Position numbers and translations under genes: made by a program. The notes under the pieces were generated by a model. It worked only from the letters and a program-made list of their open reading frames with translations. It was not told the DNA's origin and ran no database searches. Positions 22,599 through 34,800 of a DNA stretch of 64,000 nucleotides are shown piece after piece (the stretch's first letter is position 1; the number at the start of each line of letters is the position of its first letter). Location: contig NC_092670.1 in NCBI RefSeq assembly GCF_964355755.1, positions 28,509,795 through 28,573,794 on the forward strand, written 5' to 3'. Source of the stretch: Antedon mediterranea. Its lineage: Eukaryota; Echinodermata; Crinoidea; Comatulida; Antedonidae.

Positions 22599-24540
22599 TA
22601 GTCTTACACAGCTGGTTTTAACCACGCAATGGGGCCTGGGCATAGCCTATTATAAGCTAGCATAGGAAAAAATCCAGCCAGGCAATATGAATACGATCCT
22701 TGTTAAAACATTCAAGGATAACTAAAGTATCCAACTAAATCAAAGAATTCAACAGAAAAAATTATTTTTAAACTGATATGGAAAACAACATTTATACCTA
22801 CTTTTTAAATGTATCGCTTGAGAAAAAAACTGGCGTTGGGTGTACAATTTTCAATTACATTACCTCTTAAAATCCACGTGATAAAACGACGACAACATGT
22901 TTTTCACCTTCATCCAGGGTTGTTCTAATGAATATTCATTATTTTTCTGACTTTCGCGGTCTTTATTTGTTTTTATTGGCTATTAAAAAACAGTCGTTTT
23001 ATGCTTGATTGCTTCCGGGTTCCTCATGTGGTTTGTATACAATATGTTTTCGGAATCGCTACTCCATAAAACGCTATGAAACGTTGGGGGCGCTGCACTT
23101 AATTCATATTTCTGAAACAGCTGTGTGGCAGATGTAAAAAAATGGATTTCTCTCAAATTTTTACCATGAATAGACATTTCAATAAAAAGCATATCTATAA
23201 CATTCATTTTAATTTTTAGCCTCCGTTGCCATGACAGCGGTCAATTATCCAAATTTTGATGTTTTTGCCATTTTTCACAGATTTTCTATAGTGAAAAAGT
23301 ACAAATTTGTATACTTATTTTAACCAAAAATACTTACAGTATACAGTTTTTGTTTATAGCAGTGTAAACAACATGTATTGAGTTCCATTTAATGTAGAAA
23401 AAAAAAATTACAAATTGGAGTTTGGTTGATACCATTATTTTAAAAAGGGGTGTTTTTAAAAAATATTTTTTTTATAAAAGTATACCTCATAAACGTACCT
23501 ATAACTTCCAAAGTGGTGTTTTTAAATCAATGAGGTTTTTTAATTTGATAGTCAATAGGTTTTTCAACAATAATCACGAAAAAAACACTGGGGTAAATTC
23601 CGTACATAGGTTTTGTGTTGCCAGGAAAATACGAAAAATACAAAAAAATACAAACAAAATATCAACTAACAAATCACATGAAATACAATTTAAATATGGC
23701 TAATCCAATAATAAAATGTATATGTGGCTTGTCATAATGCTACTAGAGGTTTATTTCAATTAATTGCCAGAAAAACAGTATTTTGCATTGAAATATTTAG
23801 TTGATGGAAAATAATGTTAAACTTAGAAATAAATCAGCAATGGTTTTTATACATTTTTAAATCTATTTTGTGTAAAGAGATACAGAAAGACCTCTGTTTT
23901 TTCTGAACAATGAGTTTCAAATCAAATAATCAAAGAAAATAAAATGTTTTTACTAATATACCATGTTTTTTTTTTTATAAAAATGCCTATGTTTCTCGCA
24001 ACACTGCTTGTAGATTTTAAATTTACCCCAGTATTTTATTTTAGAAATCAATTATTAAACATTAGAACTACCTATTTGTAATAAATCAGCTAAAAAAATA
24101 CACCACTTTGGGCGTTATGGTGAAGTAAAATTTAGTTGCATTGAACAATTTAAAAAAAGTGAAAAACACCCCTTTTTAAATAAATGGTATCTCCCAAAGT
24201 ATGAAATAAAAAAAAATAAAAAAAGTTGAAACAGGTACACAATGCATTGTTATTATGCATACACTAATTATTTTTTATAATTAAATGAACAAAACAAAAA
24301 TATCGTTCATCAAAGTAGTACCAATATCCATTTTAAAAAACCTTAAAAAAGGACAAAATTTGTCAAAAACACAAATTTGGCCGTTGCCATGGAAATATAC
24401 GTGTGAAATAAAAAAAATACTTCATATTTGATTTCTCTCAACACATATATAGCCATGTGCAAAATTTGAAAGAAATCCATTTTTTTGAGTCTGCCACTCT
24501 TTTTGATATTTCTTTGATTCTTACAGACAATGGCTCTTAA

Positions 24541-27500
24541 TATCGTATTTAAAAACGTTCTTGACCATTTTGAGCATTTCGACAAAAATTATTCACACAA
24601 AACAGCAAAGTGTACAGAATAGCTTCAAATCGCATTTGGAGACCTTTTAGACCATTTTGTGATTTTCGAAAAAACTTGTTAACATAAAAACACCAAAGTG
24701 CTTAGAATAGCTTAAAATCGCATTTGGAGACGTTTTATACCATTTTGTGATTTTCGAAAAAACTTGTTAACATAAAAACACCAAAGTGCTTAGAATAGCT
24801 TAAAATCGCATTTGGAGACGTTTTAGACCATTTTGTGATTTTCGAAATAACTCGTTACCATAAAAACACCAAAGTGCTTAGAATTGCTTCAAATCGCATT
24901 TGGAGACGTTTTAGACCATTTTGTGATTTTCTAAAAAAGTTGTTAACATAAAAACATCAAAGTGCTTAAAAAAATCACATTAGAAACCGTTTTAGACCAT
25001 TTTGAGCATTTCGATAAAACTTTTCACACAAAAACATCAAAGAGCACAAAATAGCTTAATATAGTATTTAAAAACGTTTTTGACCATTTTGAGCATTTTG
25101 ACAAAAATTATTCACACAAAACACCAAAGTGCTAAGAATAGCTTGAAATCGCATTTGGAGACATTTTAGACCATTTAGTGATTTTCGAAAAAACTCGTTA
25201 ACATAAAAACACCAAAGTGCTAAGAATAGCTTGAAATCGCATTTGGAGACATTTTAGACCATTTAGTGATTTTCGAAAAAACTCGTTAACATAAAAACAC
25301 CAAAGTGCTTAGAATAGCTTAAAATCGCACTTGTAGACGTTTTAGACCATTTTGTGATTTTCGAAATAACTTGTTAACATAAAAACACCAAAGTGCTAAG
25401 AATAGCTTGAAATCGCAATTGGAGACGTTTTAGACCATTTTGTGATTTTCGAAAAAAAATCGTTAACATAAAAACACCAAAGTGCTTAGAATAGCTTGAA
25501 ATCGCATTTGCAGACGTTTTAGACCATTTTGTGATTTTCGAAAAAACTTGTTAACATAAAAACACCAAAGTGCTAAGAATAGCTTGAAATCGCATTTGGA
25601 GACATTTTAGACCATTTAGTGATTTTCGAAAAAACTCGTTAACATAAAAACACCAAAGTGCTAAGAATAGCTTGAAATCGCATTTGGAGACATTTTAGAC
25701 CATTTAGTGATTTTCGAAAAAACTCGTTAACATAAAAACACCAAAGTGCTTAGAATAGCTTCAAATCGCATTTGGAGACGTTTTAGACCATTTCTTGATT
25801 TTCTAAAAAAGTTGTTAACATAAAAACATCAAAGTGCTTAAAATCACATTAGAAACCGTTTCAGACAATTTTGAGCATTTCGATAAAACTTTTCACACAA
25901 AAACATCAAAGAGCACAAAATAGCTTAATATCGTATTTAAAAACGTTTTTGACCATTTTGAGCATTTCGACAAAAATTATTCACACAAAACAGCAAAGTA
26001 TACAGAATAGCTTTAAATCGCGTTTGGAGACGTTTTAGACCATTTTGTGATTTTCGAAAAAACTTGTTAACATAAAAACACCAAAGTGCTTAGAATAGCT
26101 TCAAATCGCATTTGGAGACGTTTTAGACCATTTTGTGATTTTCGAAAAAAACTTGTTAACATAAAAACATCAAAGTGTTTAGAATAGCTTCAAATCGCAT
26201 TTGGAGACGTTTTAGACCATTTTTTGATTTTCGAAAAAACTTGTTAACATAAAAACATCAAAGTGCTTAAAATCACATTAGAAACCGTTTTAGACCATTT
26301 TGAGCATTTCGATAAAACTTTTCACACAAAAACATCAAAGAGCACAAAATAGCTTAATATAGTATTTAAAAACGTTTTTGACCATTTTGAGCATTTTGAC
26401 AAAAATTATTCACACAAAACACCAAAGTGCTTAAAATAGCTTCAACTCGCATTTGGAGACGTTTTAGACCATCTTGTGATTTTCTATAAAAAGTTGTTAA
26501 CATAAAAACATCAAAGTGCTTAAAATCACATTAGAAACCGTTTTAGACCATTTTGAGCATTTCGATAAAACTTTTCACACAAAAACATCAAAGAGCACAA
26601 AATAGCTTAATATAGTATTTAAAAACGTTTTTGACCATTTTGAGCATTTCGACAAAAATTATTCACACAAAACCGCAAAGTATACAGAATAGCTTTAAAT
26701 CGCATTTGGAGACGTTTTAGACCATTTTGTGATTTTCGAAAAAACTTGTTAACATAAAAACACCAAAGTGCTTAGAATAGCTTCAAATCGCATTTGGAGA
26801 CGTTTTAGACCATTTTGTGATTTTCGAAAAAACTTGTTAACATAAAAACACCAAGGTGTTTAGAATAGCTTCAAATCGCATTTGGAGACGTTTTAGACCA
26901 TTTTGTGATTTTCGAAAAAACTTGTTAACATAAAAACACCAAAGTGCTTAGAATTGCTTCAAATCGCATTTGGAGACGTTTTAGACCATTTTGTGATTTT
27001 CTAAAAAAGTTGTTAACATAAAAACATCAAAGTGCTTAAAATCACATTAGAAACCGTTTTAGACCATTTTGAGCATTTCGATAAAAAACTTTTCACACAA
27101 AAACATCAAAGAGCACAACATAGCTTAATATAGTATTTAAAAACGTTTTTGACCATTTTGAGCATTTTGACAAAAATTATTCACACAAAATGGCAAAGTG
27201 TACAGAATAGCTTCAAATCGCATTTGGAGACGTTTTAGACCATTTTGTGATTTTCGAAAAAACTTGTTAACATAAAAACATCAAAGTGTACAGAATAGCT
27301 TCAAATCGCATTTTGAGACATTATAGACCCTTTTGTGATTTTCGAACAAACTTGGTTACACAAAAACACCAAAGTGCTTAAAATAGCTTCAAATCGCATT
27401 TGGAGACGTTTTAGACCATTTTGTGATTTTCGAAAAAACTTGTTAACATAAAAAAACCAAAGTGCTTAGAATAGCTTCAAATCGCATTTGGAGACGTTTT

Positions 27501-30500
27501 AGACCATTTTGTGATTTTCGAAAAAACTTGTTAACATAAAAACATCAAAGTGCTTAAAATCACATTAGAAACCGTTTTAGACCATTTTGAGCATTTCGAT
27601 AAAACTTTTCACACAAAAACATCAAAGAGCACAAAATAGCTTAATATCGTATTTAAAAACGTTTTTGACCATTTTGAGCATTTCGACAAAAATTATTCAC
27701 ACAAAACCGCAAAGTATACAGAATAGCTTTAAATCGCATTTGGAGACGTTTTAGACCATTTTGTGATTTTCGAAAAAACTTGTTAACATAAAAACACCAA
27801 AGTGCTTAGAATAGCTACAAATCGCATTTGGAGACGTTTTAGACCATTTTGTTATTTTCGAAAAAACTTGTTAACATAAAAACACCAAAGTGCTTAGAAT
27901 TGCTTCAAATCGAATTTGGAGACGTTTTAGACCATTTTGTGATTTTCTAAAAAAGTTGTTAACATAAAAACATCAAAGTGCTTAAAATCACATTAGAAAC
28001 CGTTTTAGACCATTTTGAGCATTTCGATAAAACTTTTCACACAAAAACATCAAAGAGCACAAAATAGCTTAATATAGTATTTAAAAACGTTTTTGACCAT
28101 TTTGTGATTTTCGAAAAAACTTGTAAATATAAAAACACCAAAGTGCTTAGAAAAGCTTCAAATCGCATTTGGAGACGTTTTAGACCATTTTGTGATTTTC
28201 GAAAAAACTTGTTAACATAAAAACACGAAAGTGCTTAGAATACCTTAAAATCGCATTTGGAGACGTTTTACACCATTTTGTAATTTTCGAAAAAACTTGT
28301 AAACACAAAAACACCAAAGTGCTTAGAAAATCTTCAAATCGCATTTGGAGACGTTTTATACCATTTTGTGATTTTCGAAAAAACTTGTTAACATAAAAAC
28401 ACCAAAGTGCTTAGAATAGCTTCAAATCGCATTTGTAGACGTTTTAGACCATTTTGTGATTTTCGAAAAAACTTGTTAACATAAAAACACCAAAGTGCTT
28501 AGAATACCTTAAAATCGCATTTGGAGACGTTTTAGACCATTTTGTGATTTTCGAAAAAACTTGTTAACATAAAAACATCAAAGTGCTTAGAATAGCTTCA
28601 AATCGTATTTGGAGCCGTTTTAGACCATTTTGTGATTTTCGAAAAAACTTGTAAACATAAAAACACCAAAGTGCTTAGAAAAGCTTCAAATCGCATTTGG
28701 AGACGTTTTAGACCATTTTGTGATATTCAAAAAAACTCGTTACCATAAAAACACCAAAGTGCTTAGAATTGCTTCAAATCGCATTTGGAGACGTTTTAGA
28801 CCATTTTGTGATTTTCTAAAAAAGTTGTTAACATAAAAACATCAAAGTGCTTAAAATCACATTAGAAACCGTTTTAGACCATTTTGAGCATTTCGATAAA
28901 ACTTTTCACACAAAAACATCAAAGAGCACAAAATAGCTTAATATCGTATTTTTAAACGTTTTTGATCATTTTGAGCATTTCGACAAAAATTATTCACACA
29001 AAACCACAAAGTATACAGAATAGCTTTAAATCGCATTTGTAGACGTTTTAGACCATTTTGTGATTTTCGAAAAAACTTGTTAACATAAAAACACCAAAGT
29101 ACTTAGAATAGCTACAAATCGCATTTGGAGACGTTTTAGACCATTTTGTGATTTTCGAAAAAACTTGTTAACATAAAAACACCAAAGTGCTTAGAATTGC
29201 TTCAAATCGCATTTGGAGACGTTTTAGACCATCTTGTGATTTTCTATAAAAAGTTGTTAACATAAAAACATCAAAGTGCTTAAAATCACATTAGAAGCCG
29301 TTTTAGACCATTTTGAGCATTTCGATAAAAAACTTTTCACACAAAAACATCAAAGAGCACAAAATAGGTTAATATAGTATTTAAAAACGTTTTTGACCAT
29401 TTTGAGCATTTCGACAAAAATTATTCACACAAAACCGCAAAGTATACAGAATAGCTTTAAATCGCAGTTGGAGACGTTTTAGACCATTTTGTGATTTTCG
29501 AAAAAACTTGTTAACATATAAACACCAAAGTGCTTAGAATAGCTACAAATCGCATTTGGAGACGTTTTAGACCATTTTGTTATTTTCGAAAAAACTTGTT
29601 AACATAAAAACACCAAAGTGCTTAGAATTGCTTCAAATCGAATTTGGAGACGTTTTAGACCATTTTGTGATTTTCTAAAAAAGTTGTTAACATAAAAACA
29701 TCAAAGTGCTTAAAATCACATTAGAAACCGTTTTAGACCATTTTGAGCATTTCGATAAAACTTTTCGCACAAAAACATCAAAGAGCACAAAATAGCTTAA
29801 TATAGTATTTAAAAACGTTTTTGACCATTTTGTGATTTTCGAAAAAACTTGTAAATATAAAAACACCAAAGTGCTTAGAAAAGCTTCAAATCGCATTTGG
29901 AGACGTTTTAGACCATTTTGTGATTTTCAAAAAAACTTGTTAACATAAAAACACCAAATTGCTTAGAATAGCTTCAAATCGCATTTGGAGACGTTTTAGA
30001 CCATTTTGTGATTTTCTAAAAAAGTTGTTAACATAAAAACATCAAAGTGTACAGAATAGCTTCAAATCGCATTTTGAGACATTTTAGACCCTTTTGTGAT
30101 TTTCGAAAAAACTTGGTTACACAAAACAGCAAAGTGTACAGAATAGCTTCAAATCGCATTTGGAGACATATTAGACCATTTTGTGATTTTCGAAAAAACT
30201 TGTAAACATAAAAACACCAAAGTGCTTAGAAAAGCTTCAAATCGCATTTGGAGACGTTTTAGACCATTTTGTGATTTTCGAAAAAACTTGTTAACATAAA
30301 AACACCAAATTGCTTAGAATAGCTTCAAATCGCATTTGGAGACGTTTTAGACCATTTTGTGATTTTCGAAAAAACTTGTTAACATAAAAACACCAAACTG
30401 CTAAGAATAGCTTGAAATCGCATTTAGAGACATTTTAGACCATTTTGTGATTTTCGAAAAAACTCGTTAACATAAAAACACCAAAGTGCTTAGAATTGCT

Positions 30501-31257
30501 TCAAATCGCATTTGGAGACGTTTTAGACCATTTTGTGATTTTCTAAAAAAGTTGTTAACATAAAAACATCAAAGTGCTTAAAATCACATTAGAAACCGTT
30601 TTAGACCATTTTGAGCATTTCGATAAAACTTTTCACACAAAAACATCAAAGAGCACAAAATAGCTTAATATCGTATTTAAAAACGTTTTTGACCATTTTG
30701 AGCATTTCGACAAAAATTATTCACACAAAACAGCAAAGTGTACAGAATAGCTTCAAATCGCATTTGGAGACGTTTTAGACCATTTTGTGATTTTCGAAAA
30801 AACTTGTTAACATAAAAACATCAAAGTGTACAGAATAGCTTCAAATCGCATTTTGAGACATTATAGACCCTTTTGTGATTTTCGAACAAACTTGGTTACA
30901 CAAAAACACCAAAGTGCTTAAAATAGCTTCAAATCGCATTTGGAGACGTTTTAGACCATTTTGTGATTTTCGAAAAAACTTGTTAACATAAAAACACCAA
31001 AGTGCTTAGAATAGCTTCAAATCGCATTTGGAGACGTTTTAGACCATTTTGTGATTTACGAAAAAACTCGTTAACATAAAAACATCAAAGTGCTTAAAAT
31101 CACATTAGAAACCGTTTTAGACCATTTTGAGCATTTCGATAAAAATTTTCACACAAAAACATCAAAGAGCACAAAATAGCTTAATATAGTATTTAAAAAC
31201 GTTTTTGACCATTTTGAGCATTTTGACAAAAATTATTCACACAAAACACCAAAGTGC
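24541..31257 (-). repeat. 88-bp satellite array, reverse orientation (second block)
   Basis: Resumes within the same B monomer that the TTAA element split (TATCGTATTTAAAAACG). A, B and C monomers alternate with short A runs. Multi-monomer blocks have been copied: rare variants ACATTATAGACCC and TTCGAACAAAC occur together near 27319-27350 and again exactly 3540 bp later. A GTTATTTTCG variant with a CGAATTTGG neighbour occurs near 27850 and ~1730 bp later. No coding sequence is seen. Confidence 0.94.
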
Positions 31258-31877
31258 GTATTTCAGTATTTTATTGGTACTCACTTTCGAATCAGTGGCA
31301 CACACCTTTCGGTGGTGCGTCCATACAAATATAAACAACAACATATAAAAGGAAAACGATGATAAAACTTACATAATTAACTTACAAAAAAAACAGAATA
31401 AAGGTACAATAGGTGAACAGTATAAATAATACATAATCATGATAAAATTACTACATAAATCGAAATAAGCACAAATATATGTTTATAATATGTACTTGAA
31501 ATTATCGATATAGCAAACAGCAAGTACAAGATTTTATTTGTTTAATGATTAGTTATTGGTATATCTAACTGGTCTATCAATGTATAAACTAAATAAGCTA
31601 AAATGTCAGACTGAGAAAAAAAAAAAAAAAAAAAAAAAAACTTATACATAGAAAATAAAACTAAAAAACAATTGGATAACAGTATAACGATACAATAGGT
31701 CAAAAGTATAAATAATACATAATCATGATTATTTTTACAAAAATCGAGATAAACACAAATATATATGTTTATATGTATTTGAAGTTAGATAAGCAAATAA
31801 ACTAGTTTATCAATGTAAAAGCCAAATAGGCTAATTATTGGGGTAATGTTGGTAATTTCTTATATATATCTAACCTG
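31258..31877 (-). mobile_element. 620-bp non-satellite insertion, possible LINE/SINE 3' fragment
   Basis: Sequence unrelated to the satellite lies between AAAGTGC and AAATAGC of one monomer; about 3 bp of satellite are missing and no clear target duplication is present. Read on the minus strand, the end is GAGTACCAATAAAATACTGA, which contains a polyadenylation-like AATAAA, preceded by a small CACCACCGAAAGGTGTG hairpin. That resembles a retroelement 3' end. Inside are two imperfect direct repeats 286 bp apart (TACAATAGGT at 31405 and 31691) and an A-run at about 31617-31640. No protein-coding region is present. The family is not assigned. Confidence 0.5.
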
Positions 31878-34800
31878 GTAAAATAGCTTCAAATCGCATT
31901 TGGAGACGTTTTAGACCATTTTGTGATTTTCTAAAAAACTTGTTAACATAAAAACACCAAAGTGTTTAGAATAGCTTCAAATCGCATTTGGAGACGTTTT
32001 AGACCATTTTGTGATTTTCGAAAAAACTTGTTAACATAAAAACACCAAATTGCTTAGGATAGCTTAAAATCGCATTTGGAGACGTTTTACACCATTTTGT
32101 GATTTTCGAAAAAACTTGTTAACATAAAAACATCAAAGTGCTTAGAATAGCTTCAAATCGCATTTGGAGACGTTTTAGACCGTTTTGTGATTTTCGAAAA
32201 AACTTGTTAACATAAAAACACCAAAGTGCTTAGAATAGCTTAAAATCGCATTTGGAGACGTTTTAGACCATTTTGTGATTTTCGAAATAACTTGTTAACA
32301 TAAAAACATCAAAGTGCTAAGAATAGCTTGAAATCGCATTTGGAGACATTTTAGACCATTTTGTGATTTTCAAAAAAACTCGTTACCATAAAAACACCAA
32401 AGTGCTTAGAATTGCTTCAAATCGCATTTGGAGACGTTTTAGACCAATTTGTGATTTTCTAAAAAAGTTGTTAACATAAAAACATCAAAGTGCTTAAAAT
32501 CACATTAGAAACCGTTTTAGACCATTTTGAGCATTTGGATAAAACATTTCACACAAAAACACCAAAGTGCTTAAAATAGCTTCAAATCGCATTTGGAGAC
32601 GTTTTAGACCATTTTGTGATTTTCGAAAAAACTTGTTAACATAAAAACACCAAAGTGCTTACAATAGCTTCAAATCGCATTTGGAGACGTTTTAGACCAT
32701 TTTGTGATTTTCGAAAAAACTTGTTAACATAAAAACATCAAAGTGTACAGAAGAGCTTCAAATCGCATTTTGAGACATTTTAGACCCTTTTGTGATTTTC
32801 GAAAAAACTTGGTTACACAAAAACACCAAATTGCTTAAAATAGCTTCAAATCGCATTTGGAGACGTTTTAGACCATTTTGTGATTTTCGAAAAAACTTGT
32901 TAACATAAAAACACCAAAGTGCTTAGAAAAGCTTCAAATCGCATTTGGAGACATTTTAGACCATTTTGTGATTTTCGAAAAAACTTGTTAACATAAAAAC
33001 ACAAAAGTGCTTAGAAAGGCTTCATATCGCATTTGGAGACATTTTAGACCATTTTGTGATTTTCGAAAAAACTTGTTAACATAAAAACACAAAAGTGCTT
33101 AGAATAGCTTCAAATCGCATTTGGAGACGTTTTAGACCATTTTGTGATTTTCGAAAAAACTTGTTAACATAAAAACACCAAAGCGCTTAGAATAGCTTAA
33201 AATCACATTTGGAGACGTTTTACACCATTTTGTGATTTTCGAAAAAACTTGTTAACATAAAAACACCAAAGTGCTTAAAATCACATTAGAAACCGTTTTA
33301 GACCATTTTGAGCATTTCGATAAAACTTTTCACACAAAAACATCAAAGAGCACAAAATAGCTTAATATCGTATTTAAAAACGTTTTTGACCATTTTGAGC
33401 ATTTCGACAAAAATTATTCACACAAAACAGCAAAGTGTACAGAATAGCTTCAAATCGCATTTGGAGACGTTTTAGACCATTTTGTGATTTTCGAAAAAAC
33501 ATGTTAACATAAAAACACCAAAGTGCTTAGAATAGCTTAAAATCGCATTTTGAGACGTTTTAGACCATTTTGTGATTTTCGAAAAAACTTGTTAACATAA
33601 AAACACCAAAGTGCTTAGAATAGCTTAAAATCGCATTTGGAGACGTTTTAGACCATTTTGTGATTTTCTAAAAAGTTGTTAACATAAAAACATCAAAGTG
33701 CTTAAAATCACATTAGAAACCGTTTTAGACCATTTTGAGCATTTCGATAAAACTTTTCACACAAAAACATCAAAGAGCACAAAATAGCTTAATATCGTAT
33801 TTAAAAACGTTTTTGACCATTTTGAGCATTTCGAGAAAAATTATTCACACAAAACAGCAAAGTGTACAGAATAGCTTCAAATCGCATTTGGAGACCTTTT
33901 AGACAATTTTGTGATTTTCGAAAAAACTTGTTAACATAAAAACACCAAAGTGCTTAGAATAGCTTCAAATCGCATTTTGTGACATTTTAGACCATTTTGT
34001 GATTTTCGAAAAAACTTGTTAACATAAAAACACCAAATTGCTTACAATAGCTTAAAATCGCATTTGGAGACGTTTTATACCATTTTGTGATTTTCGAAAA
34101 AACTTGTTAACATAAAAACATCAAAGTGTACAGAATAGCTTCAAATCGCATTTTGAGACATTTTAGACCCTTTTGTGATTTTCGAAAAAACTTGGTTACA
34201 CAAAAACACCAAAGTGCTTAAAATAGCTTCAAATCGCATTTGGAGACGTTTTAGACCATTTTGTGATTTTCGAAAAAACTTGTTAACATAAAAACACCAA
34301 AGTGCTTAGAAAAGCTTCAAATCGCATTTGGAGACATTTTAGACCATTTGGTGATTTTCAAAAAAACTTGTTAACATAAAAACACAAAAGTGCTTAGAAA
34401 AGCTTCATATCGCATTTGGAGACATTTTAGACCCTTTTGTGATTTTCGAAAAAACTTGGTAACACAAAAACACCAAATTGCTTAGAATAGCTTAAAATCG
34501 CATTTGGAGACGTTTTAGACCATTTTGTGATTTTCGAAAAAACTTGTTAACATAAAAACACCAAATTGCTTACAATAGCTTAAAATCGCATTTGGAGACG
34601 TTTTATACCATTTTGTGATTTTCGAAAAAACTTGGTAACATAAAAACATCAAAGTGTACAGAATAGCTTCAAATCGCATTTTGAGACATTTTAGACCCTT
34701 TTGTGATTTTCGAAAAAACTTGGTTACACAAAAACACCAAAGTGCTTAAAATAGCTTCAAATCGCATTTGGAGACGTTTTAGACCATTTTGTGATTTTCG

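Larger units (their letters stand above)
19401..23125 (+). mobile_element. Chapaev-like DNA transposon, copy 1
   Basis: A 3725-bp element with terminal inverted repeats CACAGCTGTTTC/GAAACAGCTGTG and a 4-bp duplication TGGC (19397-19400 and 23126-23129). A second full copy at 37397-42191 has the same two ends and a different 4-bp duplication, which confirms the ends. CAC-termini with 4-bp duplications fit the Chapaev branch of the CMC superfamily. No Chapaev transposase is visible, so it is probably non-autonomous. It carries a spliced gene-like cassette (20695-21526) and a ~454-bp internal tandem duplication. It lies near the left end of the TTAA foldback element. Confidence 0.8.
19366..24536. 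mobile_element. TTAA-target foldback DNA transposon, host of a nested Chapaev-like element
   Basis: The ends are inverted repeats matching GAGYCATTGTCTGTAARAAT, flanked by TTAA on both sides (19362-19365 and 24537-24540). Removing the element restores the B-monomer sequence AGCTTAATATCG seen elsewhere in the satellite. Without the nested element (19401-23125 plus its 4-bp duplication) it is ~1.44 kb. Most of it is one long imperfect inverted repeat: ATGGATTTCT near 23141 mirrors 24470-24483; CCATTATTTTAAAAAGGGGT near 23431 mirrors ~24170; and AAAGTGGTGTTTTT near 23511 mirrors ~24105. TTAA targets fit piggyBac or Kolobok; the GAG- terminus does not match the usual piggyBac CCY. No transposase is present. 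Confidence 0.85.

Noticed and set aside
23422-23703. 93-codon frame in the TTAA foldback element
   Set aside because: Low-complexity Lys/Asn/Phe sequence from AT-rich DNA within an inverted repeat; no motif, and its mirror arm is not open.
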